Shown: piece by piece, positions 33,514 to 45,231 of the stretch
Numbering within the stretch: the first letter of the stretch is position 1
Layout: the number at the start of each line of letters is the position of its first letter
Program-made: the position numbers and the translations under genes
The notes under the pieces: model-generated
The model's database searches: none
The model's input: only the letters and a program-made list of their open reading frames with translations
Told to the model about the DNA's origin: nothing
DNA from: Chaenocephalus aceratus
Taxonomy: Eukaryota; Chordata; Actinopteri; Perciformes; Channichthyidae
Assembly (NCBI GenBank): GCA_023974075.1
Contig: CM043793.1
Coordinates: forward strand, 6,667,628-6,731,627
DNA length: 64,000 nucleotides
Direction: 5' to 3'

Positions 33514-34086
33514 ATGTACTCACGATCAAACAGCACGACCCTGACTGTACAGCAGGAGAGATATGGCTTCTCCAGGATGGCGACCCGCAGCACGGAGCCC
33601 GAGGTCTTCACCTTCGAGCGGATACCGACTCAGGCCACCGCCGTGCGCTCCTGCGTGCCGATCCGACCGAAGAAGCGCTGCACCCGGGTGATGTATCCCG
33701 CTAAAGTCCGCATGCACCTTCCACCACAGGAGACATCCCAGGTCAAGCGTTGGCTGGTCATCCTGTGTCTTGTGGTGCTGTGGCAGATCTACACCGAGGA
33801 CCCCTGCGCCGACACGCCGCTGGGCAGCTCGGACAGCGACTACCAGGGGTTCCCCTTACAGGGTGCGGAGGATCAGGCCCAGCTCACAGTGTTCAGCTCC
33901 AGCTCAGAGCTCATGTCATCCACACCGAGCAGCTGTGAGGACGACGGCTCATTCAGCGAGCAGATCATCCCGAACACATGCCCCAAGCCCGGTCAGGAGA
34001 CGGAGAGCAGCCAGTTCGAGCAGAGCGCCGGGAAGAGCTATGTGGTGGCTCTGCTGGTCTACCACAGACTGGGCAGCGACAACTAA
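33514..34086 (+). CDS. ier3: IER3/IEX-1-like protein, copy 2 (single exon)
   Basis: 190 residues in one exon. The start at 33514 has A at -3 and lies downstream of the TATA box; the in-frame ATG at 33439 would lie at or before the predicted cap site. Features in order: E-P-E-V-F-T-F at 28-34 (human IER3 has P-E-I-F-T-F), basic R-P-K-K-R at 51-55, T-R-V-M-Y-P at 57-62, L-P-P-Q-E-T at 69-74, a hydrophobic helix at about 79-93 ending W-Q-I-Y-T-E, then an acidic serine-rich tail and a C-terminal Y-V-V-A-L-L-V-Y stretch. IER3 is an early-response protein that modulates cell survival and ERK/AKT/NF-kB signalling, membrane-associated through its single hydrophobic segment. There is no intron, unlike copy 1 and human IER3. 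TATA box, short 5'UTR, and AU-rich 3'UTR fit an immediate-early gene. Family assignment is strong; which copy is the true orthologue is not decided. Confidence 0.9.
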   Translation: MYSRSNSTTLTVQQERYGFSRMATRSTEPEVFTFERIPTQATAVRSCVPIRPKKRCTRVMYPAKVRMHLPPQETSQVKRWLVILCLVVLWQIYTEDPCADTPLGSSDSDYQGFPLQGAEDQAQLTVFSSSSELMSSTPSSCEDDGSFSEQIIPNTCPKPGQETESSQFEQSAGKSYVVALLVYHRLGSDN

Positions 34087-34213
34087 ACTGGGTTACCTGT
34101 AAACCACCACCTGTGTGTGGAAATACAACACAGCAGGAGTTGATCCTGAGCAGCTACCCTCGACACGCAGCTCCATGCACCGGCTTCTCCCTGCCAGCAG
34201 TCCCCTTGAGAGA

Positions 34214-34241
34214 GGAGGAGGAGGAGGAGGAGGAGGAGGAC
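34214..34241 (+). repeat. (GGA)n microsatellite in the 3'UTR of ier3-like copy 2
   Basis: Eight to nine GGA/GAG units. Copy 1 carries the complementary TCC repeat, but in its coding sequence. Confidence 0.9.
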
Positions 34242-34433
34242 ACAAGTCTGGAAAAGAAACACTTGGAAGAAAGAATGAACTGTGAACCCTGACAACACAC
34301 TTGAACTTAAAACAACTTGAATTTATGTGTGTGATTTACACACGGACTTTACTGCACTCTAACTTTATGTTTTACATTCTGGTTATTGTCATGAAAAACC
34401 AGCTGAAACTGACACTGTCTTGTCTAAATGTCT

Positions 34434-34466
34434 TATTTAGTTATTTATTCTATTTGCTATTTATTG
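34434..34466 (+). promoter_or_regulatory. AU-rich element in the 3'UTR of ier3-like copy 2
   Basis: At least three ATTTA pentamers, with an exact TTATTTATT nonamer at 34441-34449. Such elements recruit mRNA-decay factors and are typical of immediate-early transcripts. Confidence 0.75.
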
Positions 34467-34478
34467 ATTGATAATTTA

Positions 34479-34484
34479 AATAAA
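34479..34484 (+). terminator. Polyadenylation signal, ier3-like copy 2
   Basis: AATAAA about 395 bp after the stop, just downstream of the AU-rich element. Confidence 0.75.
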
Positions 34485-34489
34485 AAAAT

Positions 34490-35869
34490 GTCGAAAAGAA
34501 GTTCTTGTTTCCAGCCTTTTTACTGCACTAAATGTTTTCTACGGTTATTTGTTGTATTCATCTAGACATTGGGATGCTGTGTAATATATTTCTACAGACT
34601 GATTTAGCTTATAATCATTACATCTGCAAACGTGTCCTCATAATGTTTGGGGGAAAGCCCTATCATTACAAACGAAAGGTATCAAACATGTCTTGTCAAG
34701 TTTATACAATCATTCAAACAACTACATGTTACCATAGGCAACGCTTTTCCAAATTCTCTAAATAGACCAAATGGTTTTCTGCTATTTGAATATTACACTT
34801 TGCATAAGCATCAAAGACTTCATCCAGATGCATATTTTATACAGGTGTGCTAACACTCTACGAAATATATATTTAAATGCAAACATTAAGCTGATTTAGA
34901 AATAAAGAGTATATCATTGAGAATGATACAGAAAGAGGTCCAAATAACTCAACTTCTAGTGAAGATAAGGTGGCATGGTGTCAACATGTCATACATATAG
35001 TCTATGGTAAATACTGAATCCAAACCAACGCTTTTATACGAGATATTTAAGGACATTTGGGACAAAGACGGGAAAGGGATTTCTGTGGATTAACTTTCAC
35101 TTTTTTAAATGTTCATGGTCATATTCCCAGTTATAAGTAATGAGCTGGAGCTGCTGCAGCCTTAGCTTAACCCACTGATGAGTAACAGGCCATTACAACA
35201 TTCCACCTGTTATTGTAATGATTAATGTCTAGCAACTCATATCATTTGCCTCACACATACATGTTGATGTGTTACCATGATGTCATGTTAGTCACCGAGG
35301 TCCCCTTATCACCCGGGGCATCTGGGTAAGACCTGTTGACGGTGTTGCCATGTAAGCACCACGTACACTTGGACAGGTAACAGAAAAGGTATGTCAGGTG
35401 AAGCGAAAATATATGGTGTCTGTGAAAATGTTCTAGAATTGACAGAAGTCTTCTTTATTTCTTTTTTGTTTTTAGAGCTTCCTGACTGAACTTGTTTTAC
35501 TCATTCTATTATTAGCTCAGTGTTTATGTACTCCACACCTAGTTCAAAACAGATCAAGGAAAATATCTTATTTAATGTTGTTTCTAACTGTAGCCTTGTG
35601 ATGATTTTTGCCTGTGTTTTTTTTCACAGTTATGTTCTGACATTTTAATGAGCTTGTTGTCAATGGATGCTCCGTACCGTACTTTGAACATATTGTTTTA
35701 AAGTATGTTTTACAATTCATTTTCCACGGAGGTTAAGTTTGTTTTTTTGGCATGCTTGCACCGTTCTACAATATGAATTTATAAATGATGGTTTGTCATT
35801 ACATACATACATATTTACAATGCAATCAGATGTTTCATTTGGGAATTATTAGAAACAAACCATTATTAG

Positions 35870-35907
<38 letters not shown>

Positions 35908-36075
35908 TGTATTTTTAGCATGTAAATAGTCTGCATAGGTTACAATCCCAACATTCCCTCCAGAGCGAGTATCTCTCCCACACACTGCTCCCTGCCTGAA
36001 ACACCTGCATTGAACTCTTTTATTTATATCAGCAACATAGTGACATCACAATGTAACAATCACACTTCTATTGGT
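34490..36075. other. Intergenic, no gene recognised
   Basis: Contains an (AT)n microsatellite at 35874-35902. Nothing else supported. Confidence 0.45.
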
Positions 36076-36079
36076 TAAC

Positions 36080-36310
36080 GCCTCCACACATTGTACTGAA
36101 CGTGATATGCTTCGGGGCTGGACATTTTCAACACATCTCTAAATGGTTGACCAATCACAACAGAGCCGGCCAGCTAACCAATCAGAGCAGACTGGGCTCT
36201 GGTTTCAGACAGAGGGTGAAAAGAGATGCTGCAGCACAGGCAGTAGGAGAATAACAAAGAGCTTTTTGAACAGCATGTAAACATGTCACGGTAGAAGCAT
36301 GACATACACA
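36080..36310 (+). repeat. MITE family M2 copy
   Basis: Contains GACCAATCACAACAGAGCCG, CAGACTGGGCTCTGGTTTC, GATGCTGCAGCACAGGCAGT and GAGCTTTTTGAACA. Confidence 0.85.
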
Positions 36311-36314
36311 TATG

Positions 36315-37320
36315 AACCTAAAATGAACCCACCTATGTCCTCTTTAAGAAGCAGAACTCAGTCAGCCTGTTGCTGGAAGTTTCTCCGAGGAGATAGACCA
36401 GAATGTTATAATCACTCAAATGCATCCTCATGTTCCTCAGCTAAATATCTCTGTTCAACTTTCCTCCCATTGATGGAAAAGTGCAGGTCAACAGTGTGTG
36501 CATTTCAAAGACAAAAGTCAGTCTACTGTTTAATATTAACCATTTAAAGATTACAATTAATAAAATATATTAAAATAATTTTAGTAAAATCATATTGTAG
36601 TTTAAACAACTTAAAATACTCATTATAAACTAACCATTTCATGTATGTTATTGGAAAATCACTATGGAGAAGCATTAAATCTGACTCAAGTAAATGAGCA
36701 CTTGTTCTTCCACAGATGTTACATAATCCCCAGGGAAGAGTCTGGACTTGTCTGAGCCTCATTATCTGAAATGGTTTCAGCCGCAACTGGGGTGGAAAAT
36801 TACCCCAAATCGCCTCCTTCTCCTTCCTCTTCGATATCCCTTTTTTGAATTTTGTTTTTACAGAAGAAATGTTAACTTGACATTAAACCAGTTTACAGAA
36901 TATAGGCTTTAGTTCAGACTTTATGCTCTGGTCAATCTTCCAAATGTGGGTAAATAAGGGTTTCGCTAAGTAAATATCAGACTTTTAAATAAAAAAGACT
37001 AGGTTCACTGTGGCATCATCAAGGGGAACGCTAATACACCACATCTTCTGTATTGTTGAATGAGGACTCATCTGTGCATTTAATGATGAAGACCTTTGTA
37101 GGGCTTTGTAATTAGTTATAGTATTCACTTACTGATGGGTTTATGTAAAAAAGCCATCAAAACGGTCTCAGCCATCTATTCACCTCATGCTTTCTTGCTC
37201 TAGGGGGCTTCATATTGCCTCATTATGTGTTGGTACTTCTGGTTCGAGCATAGATGCTTTTACTTTGCATAGTGTTGCCACTTTCATCAACATTTACTTG
37301 CCAAATAAACAGTTATCAAG
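36315..37320. other. Intergenic, no gene recognised
   Basis: No feature I can support. Confidence 0.4.
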
Positions 37321-37324
37321 ATTT

Positions 37325-38122
37325 TCGGAGCTGTGAAGAGCTGGCTGTATGAAAGGCTTGAAAAAGAAAATGTCAACAATGTTTTTATAATTACTCTCTA
37401 GACACAGGTCCACACTGCAAGTTTAACCATATTGGGTTTGAATAATAATACACATTTAAATGATAAGAGCCAGTCATTTGGCAATAGCTAGCTAGCTTTT
37501 CAAATGGGTAGCTAGATACGGACCGGAAGTGGCAAAAGGGGATAGCCTACATAAGGTCAAAAGCAACTGGTAATATCATGCATGATCATTTTTTAAGGTT
37601 AATGTTTGGAGTAGCCAAACAAAATATACATGTTTGACAAAGAACATTTACATCTTTAGCACAGTCGATTCACTCAATACATGTTCAAGATGAAGTGCTC
37701 AAATTGAGACTTAAGTCGAACTCTTTACAGAAGAAAGTTGCTATTTTTTGTTAGACATATGTAACTGCTTTTATTTTCTCTAATAAGATTTACGACTTTA
37801 TTCCCAAAAAATTAAGTCTTGTAATACAATTACATTCTCCTCAATGGGACCCTAACATGCTGTTGTAGATTACATTTGTTGACATCTTTGTAATTAAGTA
37901 TTTTATTTCCATTTGCAACGATATGTCATTATCAAGTTTTTATTCATCAGCACAGATTATGATTTCTGGTAAACTTTTGTCTAATTTTCACATGTAATTA
38001 TCAACTTTCTTTGGAAAAAATTGGTTAGGGTTGGGATTAGGGTTAACACCTTTATTTTGCAACCAGTGGAATAGTCAACTCCTTCAGAGTTTTTGATAAT
38101 ACAATACAAAGTATACCGAAAT
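37325..38122 (-). repeat. Right arm of the inverted repeat around ier3-like copy 2
   Basis: Pairs with 31345-31955. About 150 bp (roughly 37820-37975) has no counterpart in the left arm: the left arm goes straight from the AATTTTTTGGG block to the TTAGACAATTT block. So one arm gained or lost this piece. Confidence 0.93.
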
Positions 38123-38129
38123 ATGATAT

Positions 38130-39025
38130 ATTGTTCTTCCAAGGTCATTTCATTGCTTCATGTCTTTTACCTGTAAAAACGTTAAGCTGCAGTTGTAACA
38201 CCAAACTACTGGAAAGAGTTTCACAGTTTCATGCTGTGTGTTTGTGTTGGATATCAGCCAAAGGATTTGGGGTATTCGTCCTGACATTGGCAGAGTTTAC
38301 TCACAAACTATTATTTACATGAGAGCTCTTATCTAACCGCCAACCACACTGATAACACTAAGTGATAACACGCTGACTTATAACACAGTCTGCTATCATG
38401 CTCATTTACTTCTTGAAGCTTTATGTAGCTATTGTTATGAATTTCCAGGATACCAAAGCACGAATAGTTAACTGTTTGATTTGGTTGTTGTTGGGAACTT
38501 AAAAGATAAATCACTTTTTCTTTTGTTTCATTGTTGATGTACAATATTGAATGATGTGTCTGTTTTATGCATTTTATTGAATGCATTCAATGGTGGTGAA
38601 CTTTACTTGCAAGTTTTAGTTCAACTTTGTTGATATCGTTCTCACACATGCTACTCAGAATAATCTCAATCAAAGTGAACTCTCGACATCAAAAGTCGAC
38701 TTTAACATAATTTTGTAGCTCCAGAATCAGCTTGTGAAATCCTGTTTAATTTTCACGTACGCTGATGAGGTTATTGGGTTTGATTAGCATAATCTGCAAA
38801 TTCTGTACTACCTGACCCACCTTAAATTGAGTCTCAACTGACATGATAAGTCTGAATAGGTCAACTGCATCACTTTGTGTGCAGCTTGATCAACCAGCAA
38901 GTGTTTACATCAGCAACACTGGACATAAACTGGATTTGAAGCAGAAGCAAAAGAAGACACATAGAACTTTAAAACACTGCTTAATAAGCCGTTAAAGTAT
39001 TTTATCAGTAACTATGTATACTTTA
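38130..39025. other. Intergenic, no gene recognised
   Basis: No feature I can support. Confidence 0.4.
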
Positions 39026-39028
39026 CCT

Positions 39029-39085
39029 TTCTGAGTGCTGGAGCACCCCCCAGGATAGCCATAGCACCCCCTAAGCACCCCCAAG
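39029..39085 (+). repeat. hAT-like fragment related to 6723-6815
   Basis: Shares GGAGCACCCCCCAGGAT-like and CCCCTAAGCACCCCCAAGAA sequence with 6750-6810. Confidence 0.65.
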
Positions 39086-39210
39086 AAATGTATGTGTCTT
39101 TTTTTTTGGGATGTGTGAAATTCATAATTTGAAAAAGGATTCATTCGAAAATAATATGCTACAGTACAAGTAGCCTACTTCTGGGTCTCTGTGTTTCATT
39201 CAAGCTCTGC

Positions 39211-39212
<2 letters not shown>

Positions 39213-39282
<70 letters not shown>
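39213..39282. repeat. (GT)n microsatellite, 35 units
   Basis: Perfect run; the open frame across it is spurious. Confidence 0.95.
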
Positions 39283-39283
<1 letters not shown>

Positions 39284-39689
39284 CAAGAGAGAGAGAGAGC
39301 GCACACCGGTACCGGAGACCGTTGTGGTTAGCATCTGGTGCTAGCTACGCTAACGGATATAAGGAGCTTTTTCAACAACAAGGTGGAGGGAGAACTCTTT
39401 CCTGACAGACTGAGAGTCTCAGATAACCTCAGCTCAGGTGAAGTAAAGGACTCTCTCAGTGTTTAGATAACTTTAGTCTAAGTTATCTCAGTGGGTCACA
39501 AAACGGTTTGGTAACGATTCATGTAATTAAGTATTTCGGAGGCACACGTTTATATGATCATTATAGGTATAAAAAAACAAGAGCATAAATGAAAAACAGT
39601 TATGAAATACTATATGACAGGAAAACAAGAATACAGTTTAAAAGGGGAGTGATTTGTAAAATATCCATAAAGAAATAGAACATCTGTTT

Positions 39690-41015
39690 ACAGTTCTGTT
39701 TCATATGGGTGTTGAGAGGTATCCATAGATTTCTTAATTTTGCTCTCAAAGTGCACCAGATTGATGCTTTTAACCTGTTTAGCCCTGAGCCTGTTTTTCA
39801 GGTCTCAGGCTCGAAAATGAATTTCCCAGAACAAATGACCATGTCTTCCCTTCTAAAAGGGTTACATTAATAATCTTTTTTCTCAAAGTAATGATAAACC
39901 TGTGAGTTGGATGTAGAAAAGTCAGAATCAATATAGATGCTTTTTATTTTAAAGAACATTCAGATTGAACATAGTAAAAAACTGTAAATGATAGTGTCCG
40001 TCCAAAAATATTTTTTTACTTATAGTGAAAACTACCCTTGGATGATGGTAAGGTAGACTAAAAGCTTTAGGAATCCAAATTACAACATATAATAAGTACC
40101 CTGTATCAAGATTGATGCAAAACAAGTGACATTTGATCTTTTTAGAGAGGTTTAGCAACAAAAAAAAACTCCACCTCTGAGGTGATTTGGATGGAAATGG
40201 GGGTTTTACCGTTTCTCTGGAACCCATTGGTCGATTTTGGTGATTGACATCTCTTTCTGACCATTAGAGCCAATAGAATCAAAGGGGAATCTCCCCACTC
40301 ACACACAGTCTAAAACAAAAATCCCACACAGTTTTGCACCAGAGTGAAGCTGTCTCTAGCTCTGAGTTCTAGAAACGGAAACGCAGGTTTATTGCTTATG
40401 GATTATCAGAAATCATTTCAAAGGGACACAGACACATTGGATTAACCTATGGATTAACTTCAGCAGCGTTTTTATCGTTTTAATGCCATTGAAGACCACT
40501 TTTGACCAGACTACGACACAGGTGAGCCATGTTAGCGTTTTTAGCTACCGAGCGCCACATGTTTTGATGTCTGTTCTTGTTATTATTTCCGCAAGTTTGT
40601 ATAATTGAGTGATAATGAGGGTACCCTTCGATTCTGTGTCACCTCACGATGTGAAACGATGGGTTGGATTTGAAGAGATAAATAGATAAATAATAAGGTT
40701 TTGTGAGTGAATTTCGGTGCAGTCATCTGTTAGCATGTTTCACTCGTTGCTAATTCAGAGGCTCAGCGTTAGCATTGTGTTTTTTTTTTTTATTTAAAAA
40801 AAAAAAAAATCAGTTAGATGAGTTTCTTCCCGTTACATGGATATAAAACATTCATAGTTTAATAAATGAACATGCCCTCAGACACTGTTTCCTGCAAGAT
40901 GTTGCGGCAGTGCTCTCGGGCTTAACAGGTTAATTTAAATATTGTAAAAAATATCTTCCCGGACCCCCCTAGAGGATGTTAGGTCCACCCCCCACTTATA
41001 AAAAAATAGCACTTT
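39690..41015 (+). repeat. Repeat R1 copy split by a TTAA-flanked insertion
   Basis: 39690-39773 and 40930-41015 are the two halves of an R1 copy. The uninterrupted order is seen at 9620-9760 (GATGCTTT...CAATATTTAAAA...CTTCCCGG). Confidence 0.85.
39774..40929 (+). mobile_element. TTAA-flanked nonautonomous DNA transposon (copy 1)
   Basis: Left end CCTGTTTAGCCC, right end GGGCTTAACAGG (inverse CCTGTTAAGCCC). TTAA lies at 39770-39773 and 40930-40933. 1156 bp, no transposase. TTAA targeting is the hallmark of piggyBac and Kolobok; the TIR alone does not decide. Its right half recurs at 41806-42395 and 47070-47276. Confidence 0.88.
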
Positions 41016-41432
41016 ACCCCTGCTTACACCTATATGCCGTGAGCTGATTATCGAGCCTTCATTGTAACAGTCGCGGGTACACTGTGTATGTGCGTGTGGG
41101 GAGTGTTGCAGTAGAAAATTCAACTGTAGTGCGCGGTACATTAAAGGGAGGCAATCCTCATGACACGCATTTTTAAATAATTATCATCCGATAAAACAGA
41201 CCCGTCTCTGCCAGTCTTTTTTCTTTTTTTTTAATCCGATGACGTTATCAGTGATTTTAAGCTGATTAATTACCGAAATAACATCAACCCTGTGGGCGGC
41301 GCCATTTTGACGAGTCACATGACTTATATTACCGGAAGTGACGTGAACTATGCGTTTGGTGTCGAGGACAAATTGACTTATGTGCTTTGTTCATGTTGTT
41401 TACTCTAGTTACTCTCACAATTCTATTGAAAT

Positions 41433-41717
41433 ATGCCTCATTGTATCGCGAAACATTGCCACAATTCGGATAGGAACAATCCACGGAATGCTCGGTTCCA
41501 TCTATTGCCAACGGGTAAGCGTAGGAAGTACATTCGGAGGCAGTGGCTAGCGAAATGTGCTCGGCCCGAACCGAAAGATCCACAGGCGCATGTATGCAGC
41601 GAACATTTCAAGTTTCCGGACGACTACTCTGAGAGTATGATGAAACATAAAATGGGATTTATTAATCAACCATTACTTAATGGGGATGCAGTGCACTGCC
41701 AATGCCAGCCAGCGTAA
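41433..41717 (+). pseudogene. THAP-domain ORF, single-exon fragment
   Basis: A 94-codon frame holds a complete-looking THAP finger: M-P-H-C-x4-C at the start, N-P-R-N-A-R-F-H-L-L-P, R-R-Q-W-L at about 35-39, and V-C-S-E-H-F as the C-x2-H pair at about 54-59. The following D-D-Y and the final V-like tail are degenerate. The ORF ends after C-Q-C-Q-P-A. The C2CH finger binds DNA. No catalytic domain follows, so this looks like the N-terminal exon of a P/Kolobok-type transposase stranded among TTAA-flanked elements (39774-40929, 41806-42395). Its intact reading frame leaves open expression as a DNA-binding-only protein; this is inference. Confidence 0.75.
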
Positions 41718-41805
41718 GCACATTACGCAGCAGACTTTACTTATTGTTTACTACGTAAGGAAGCAGGAATTGCAGGACCCAGAGCACACGGAGCACAGAG
41801 CGGAC

Positions 41806-42395
41806 AGCAGATAACGGAATTGCAGTTTTATTGCTTATAGATTATCAGAACATTTCAAAGGGGACACAGTAACATTGGATATTAACCTATGGATTAACTA
41901 CATCATCGTTTTTATCGTTGTAATGCCATTGAAGACCAGTTTAGACCAGACAAAGACCAAGGTAAGCCATGTTAGCCTAGCGCATGTTAGTACCTAGCGC
42001 CACTTGTTTTGATGTACGTTTTTGTTGATAACGTCGCAAGTTTGTATCTTTCAGTGTTGAGGTGGGCACCGTTAGATTCTGTGTCTTTACGATCATAAAC
42101 GATGTGTTGGAAGTGCAGCTAGGATAAGTAATAAGGGAGCTAGGAGTGATTTTCGGTGCAGTAATAGGTGAGCATTTTTAGCTCGGGGATAATTCAGAGG
42201 CTCACTGTTAGCATTGTGTGTTTTTTTTGAAGAAAAAAATGAAAAAGATCAGTTAAATTAGTTTTTTTTCCCGGTATATGGATATAAAATATTCATAGTT
42301 TATTAAATATTACGGTTCCTTAGACGTTGTTTCCTGCAAATGATGCGATTTCGGCCCCGGAACCGGGTCCGTGGGGCCTAAGAGGATAACAGAGT
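41806..42395 (+). repeat. TTAA-element copy 2, left end missing
   Basis: Follows copy 1 (about 40370-40935) in order: TTGCTTATAGATTATCAGAA, TAACCTATGGATTAACTACA, ATGCCATTGAAGACCA, GTGATTTTCGGTGCAGTAAT, ATTCAGAGGCTCACTGTTAG, ending GGGGCCTAAGAGGATAAC. It is a direct tandem copy about 1.44 kb away, clearly diverged. Confidence 0.85.
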
Positions 42396-43452
42396 ATGTT
42401 TTTTTTAATCTTTTTTACAGTTGTATTTGGATGGAATGAATACCTATAGTGATAATTCAAAGTAAGTCCGCCTGGACTTTATTTTTCTAAACTTCTTCCT
42501 CGGCTGACGAGTCCGAACTCAAATACTCCGCCATGTTTTCGTCGTGTGTTTACAAAGTGAATGCATAGATGACGTCACAATCTAGTTTTTCGGATCATGT
42601 GACTGCTGAAAATGGCCAAAATGGCAGCTGCCTGACGGAATATACAGGTTTTGATAAAAAAAGAGCTATAAAATCATTATTTACTGAGGAATATCGCTGA
42701 TTTCTTCAGGGTATTTTATTTATTTGATTCCATAATCTCTGGCTTTTTTGGCGCCAGGAACTGAATTTCAAAATAAAAATAACCGGAAACAGACATAGGC
42801 CCATAAGGGACATTTAGAGCATCATTGCGATAAACAGACACTGAACTGATTACCCAAGATCCTCAGCTATGGTTTAAGCTCGCTGATTGGATGTTTTATC
42901 CGCAATGCACGTAGGGATATGGTGTTAATGCGATATGAAATCCGAAATCTTTTTTTTTTTAAAGAAGAAAATAATACTTTATTCCGAGTGTTCTTGCTCT
43001 TCTCTTTGAAAGTCATCACATAACGGCATTGTAATACACGGTTTCGGCTGCATTACATATTACAGATCTGCCGTAGTTATTTATTTATAGAGCCCTGATG
43101 AGAAGACCTTTGGAAAAACTGGAAGAAATGCTGCCGAAACTGAATACTTGACGTGGATCATAAATATATAAACAATTAAACAACATCTTCAATTTCTCTT
43201 CACACAATACGTCTCCTTGCAGTATCAACACTAATTCGGCTGACTTTTACATTTGATCTAATTCACAGATAGGTTATATTTACACCATGACGGTGCACAG
43301 CTGATATAAAAGGACTTGTTTTTAAAGATATTACTGATTTTCTTTGAATATAAGAATGTAAATACTGAGTCTGAAATAGTATAGCAATATGTTGTTAAAA
43401 TTATGTGAAAACATGAATAAAACTACACATCTTCAGATGTTGTACATACTAA

Positions 43453-44146
43453 AGCAAACAGATATTGTTCTAAACTGTATTAAAGTAAACAGGTATTATC
43501 TTGAACTGTATTGAAGTAAACATGTATGATTTGGGACTGTTTTAAATTAATCCTATATATATAAACCTTACTTACACTCCATGACCCAGACACCCTGACA
43601 CACGCACAATACACTCCCTGACCTACAGTAGATATCAACATACACACACACATACACTTCCTCTTACCAAACACACACACATGTCCTTTTCAAGGTTCTT
43701 TTTGGGGCCAATATAATCTCAAGCACCAATATATCTGTGTACAATGTTTGATATCAATATATCTGTGTACAATGTTTGATTGTTTGAGAAAGAATAGTTT
43801 GTGTGAAACCTTCCCTGGGAAATTAAAGGAGTAGAATCCGGTGGAAGATAAGCAGTGACTCTCCGCCCCAAATATGTCCATATATACTGTTGTTTATTCA
43901 TGCCAAATGCCCCCTGTTTCTGACTGGCTGGTCCCGATACCTGTATCGCACAGCAGTATAACTGGGAGTCCAGAGTACTCTGTAAACTTGTATTGGTGTT
44001 TTTTTACCATTAAAATCAGATTATTGTTATAACTTTTATGCCGGTGTTTTAAACTCCTTTTCTTATTAATCTGACCAGGCTCATCTAACGGACGGCGCGG
44101 AGCAGAGCTGGGCTTTAAGCCACCACTACTGTGTTTGCTCCTACAA
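43453..44146 (-). mobile_element. ~690-bp insertion in element A, absent from B, ATAC-flanked
   Basis: Element B runs straight through GATGTTATACATACATAAG, where A carries 690 bp between ATAC (43449-43452) and ATAC (44147-44150). Its low-coordinate end has three ~31-bp tandem units (TAAAGYAAACAG...CTGTAT) at 43453-43545. A 27-bp duplication (ATCTGTGTACAATGTTTGAT) lies at about 43730-43780. On the minus strand it starts TGTAGGAGC. A solo LTR is possible, but the other end does not clearly finish in CA, so the class is open. Confidence 0.6.
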
Positions 44147-45231
44147 TACATAAGTGTCCTACACTAATAATACAAAGTTATTATGGCTGTGTGTACCTTG
44201 TGTGCACCGCCTAGTGGTTAAAGCACGTTATTGAATTATTGTTTTTATGTGTTATATTTGATGAAAAAAATATTAAGAGTACATACTTTCATAGGGGGAA
44301 AGTAGAAGGTCAATGATAGAAATATAGAATATAAAAAATCAAGAAGATACTATAAGTGATCTCTACAATAAAACAGTTTAGTGCAGGATGTACAAAGATA
44401 TTAATAGGAGATGGTGCAAAACAGAAAAACGAATGAACCTTTATTTAAACATTAAATAATACTTTAGATTAAGGTCTTCTTTTAAATAAGAAAAAAGTTT
44501 TGGGGGTATCTACAGATAAATATTAAGCCTGACAAAGTACTTAACGTCTAATATATTGCTTTCCTGCAATGTTAACTATGTTGAAGCACTTATTTTAACT
44601 GATATTATACACATTAATTATAGTCTTATGTATGTAGATAGTATAAGAAATGTGCAGAATATGACAGTTTAATGGTGGAGGTACACACATATTGATAGAT
44701 GTCTTGTAATGCACTGTTGAGGAACCTGTGATCCAAGTTTTTCATTCATTGCATAACTACACCGTAGTTGTGTATGATATGTCAATAAACCTTAGAAAAT
44801 CTTTAAATCTTGAAAGGGATGTGCAAAATAGCCATTATATACAGTTTTTAATTAACTATTAGTAGAGAATAACGAGTAATGAATATACTTTATTACTCGT
44901 TTCCATTCATGTCAATTGCAGATACATGTTTAGTCTTCTCAAGCACCAACTATCAAATATCTCTCCTGATTGTTGGCACTTGACAATCACCTTACCTGAA
45001 TTTTACTCAGGTCACGTGTAACTAAAGTCTGATTTAAGGGTTGTTTATATTTCACATCATTAATCAGAATCTGCAAAGTAACTCAAATAAATGTAGTGGG
45101 GTAAAAATACCAGGTTAACCTCTGAATTGTAGTGGAGTAGAATTACAAAGTAACAATGAGCTGTCATGTGGATATATACTAATGCTGCGCATTATGGACA
45201 CAAGCGATTTTCACCCATTTATTAATTATTA

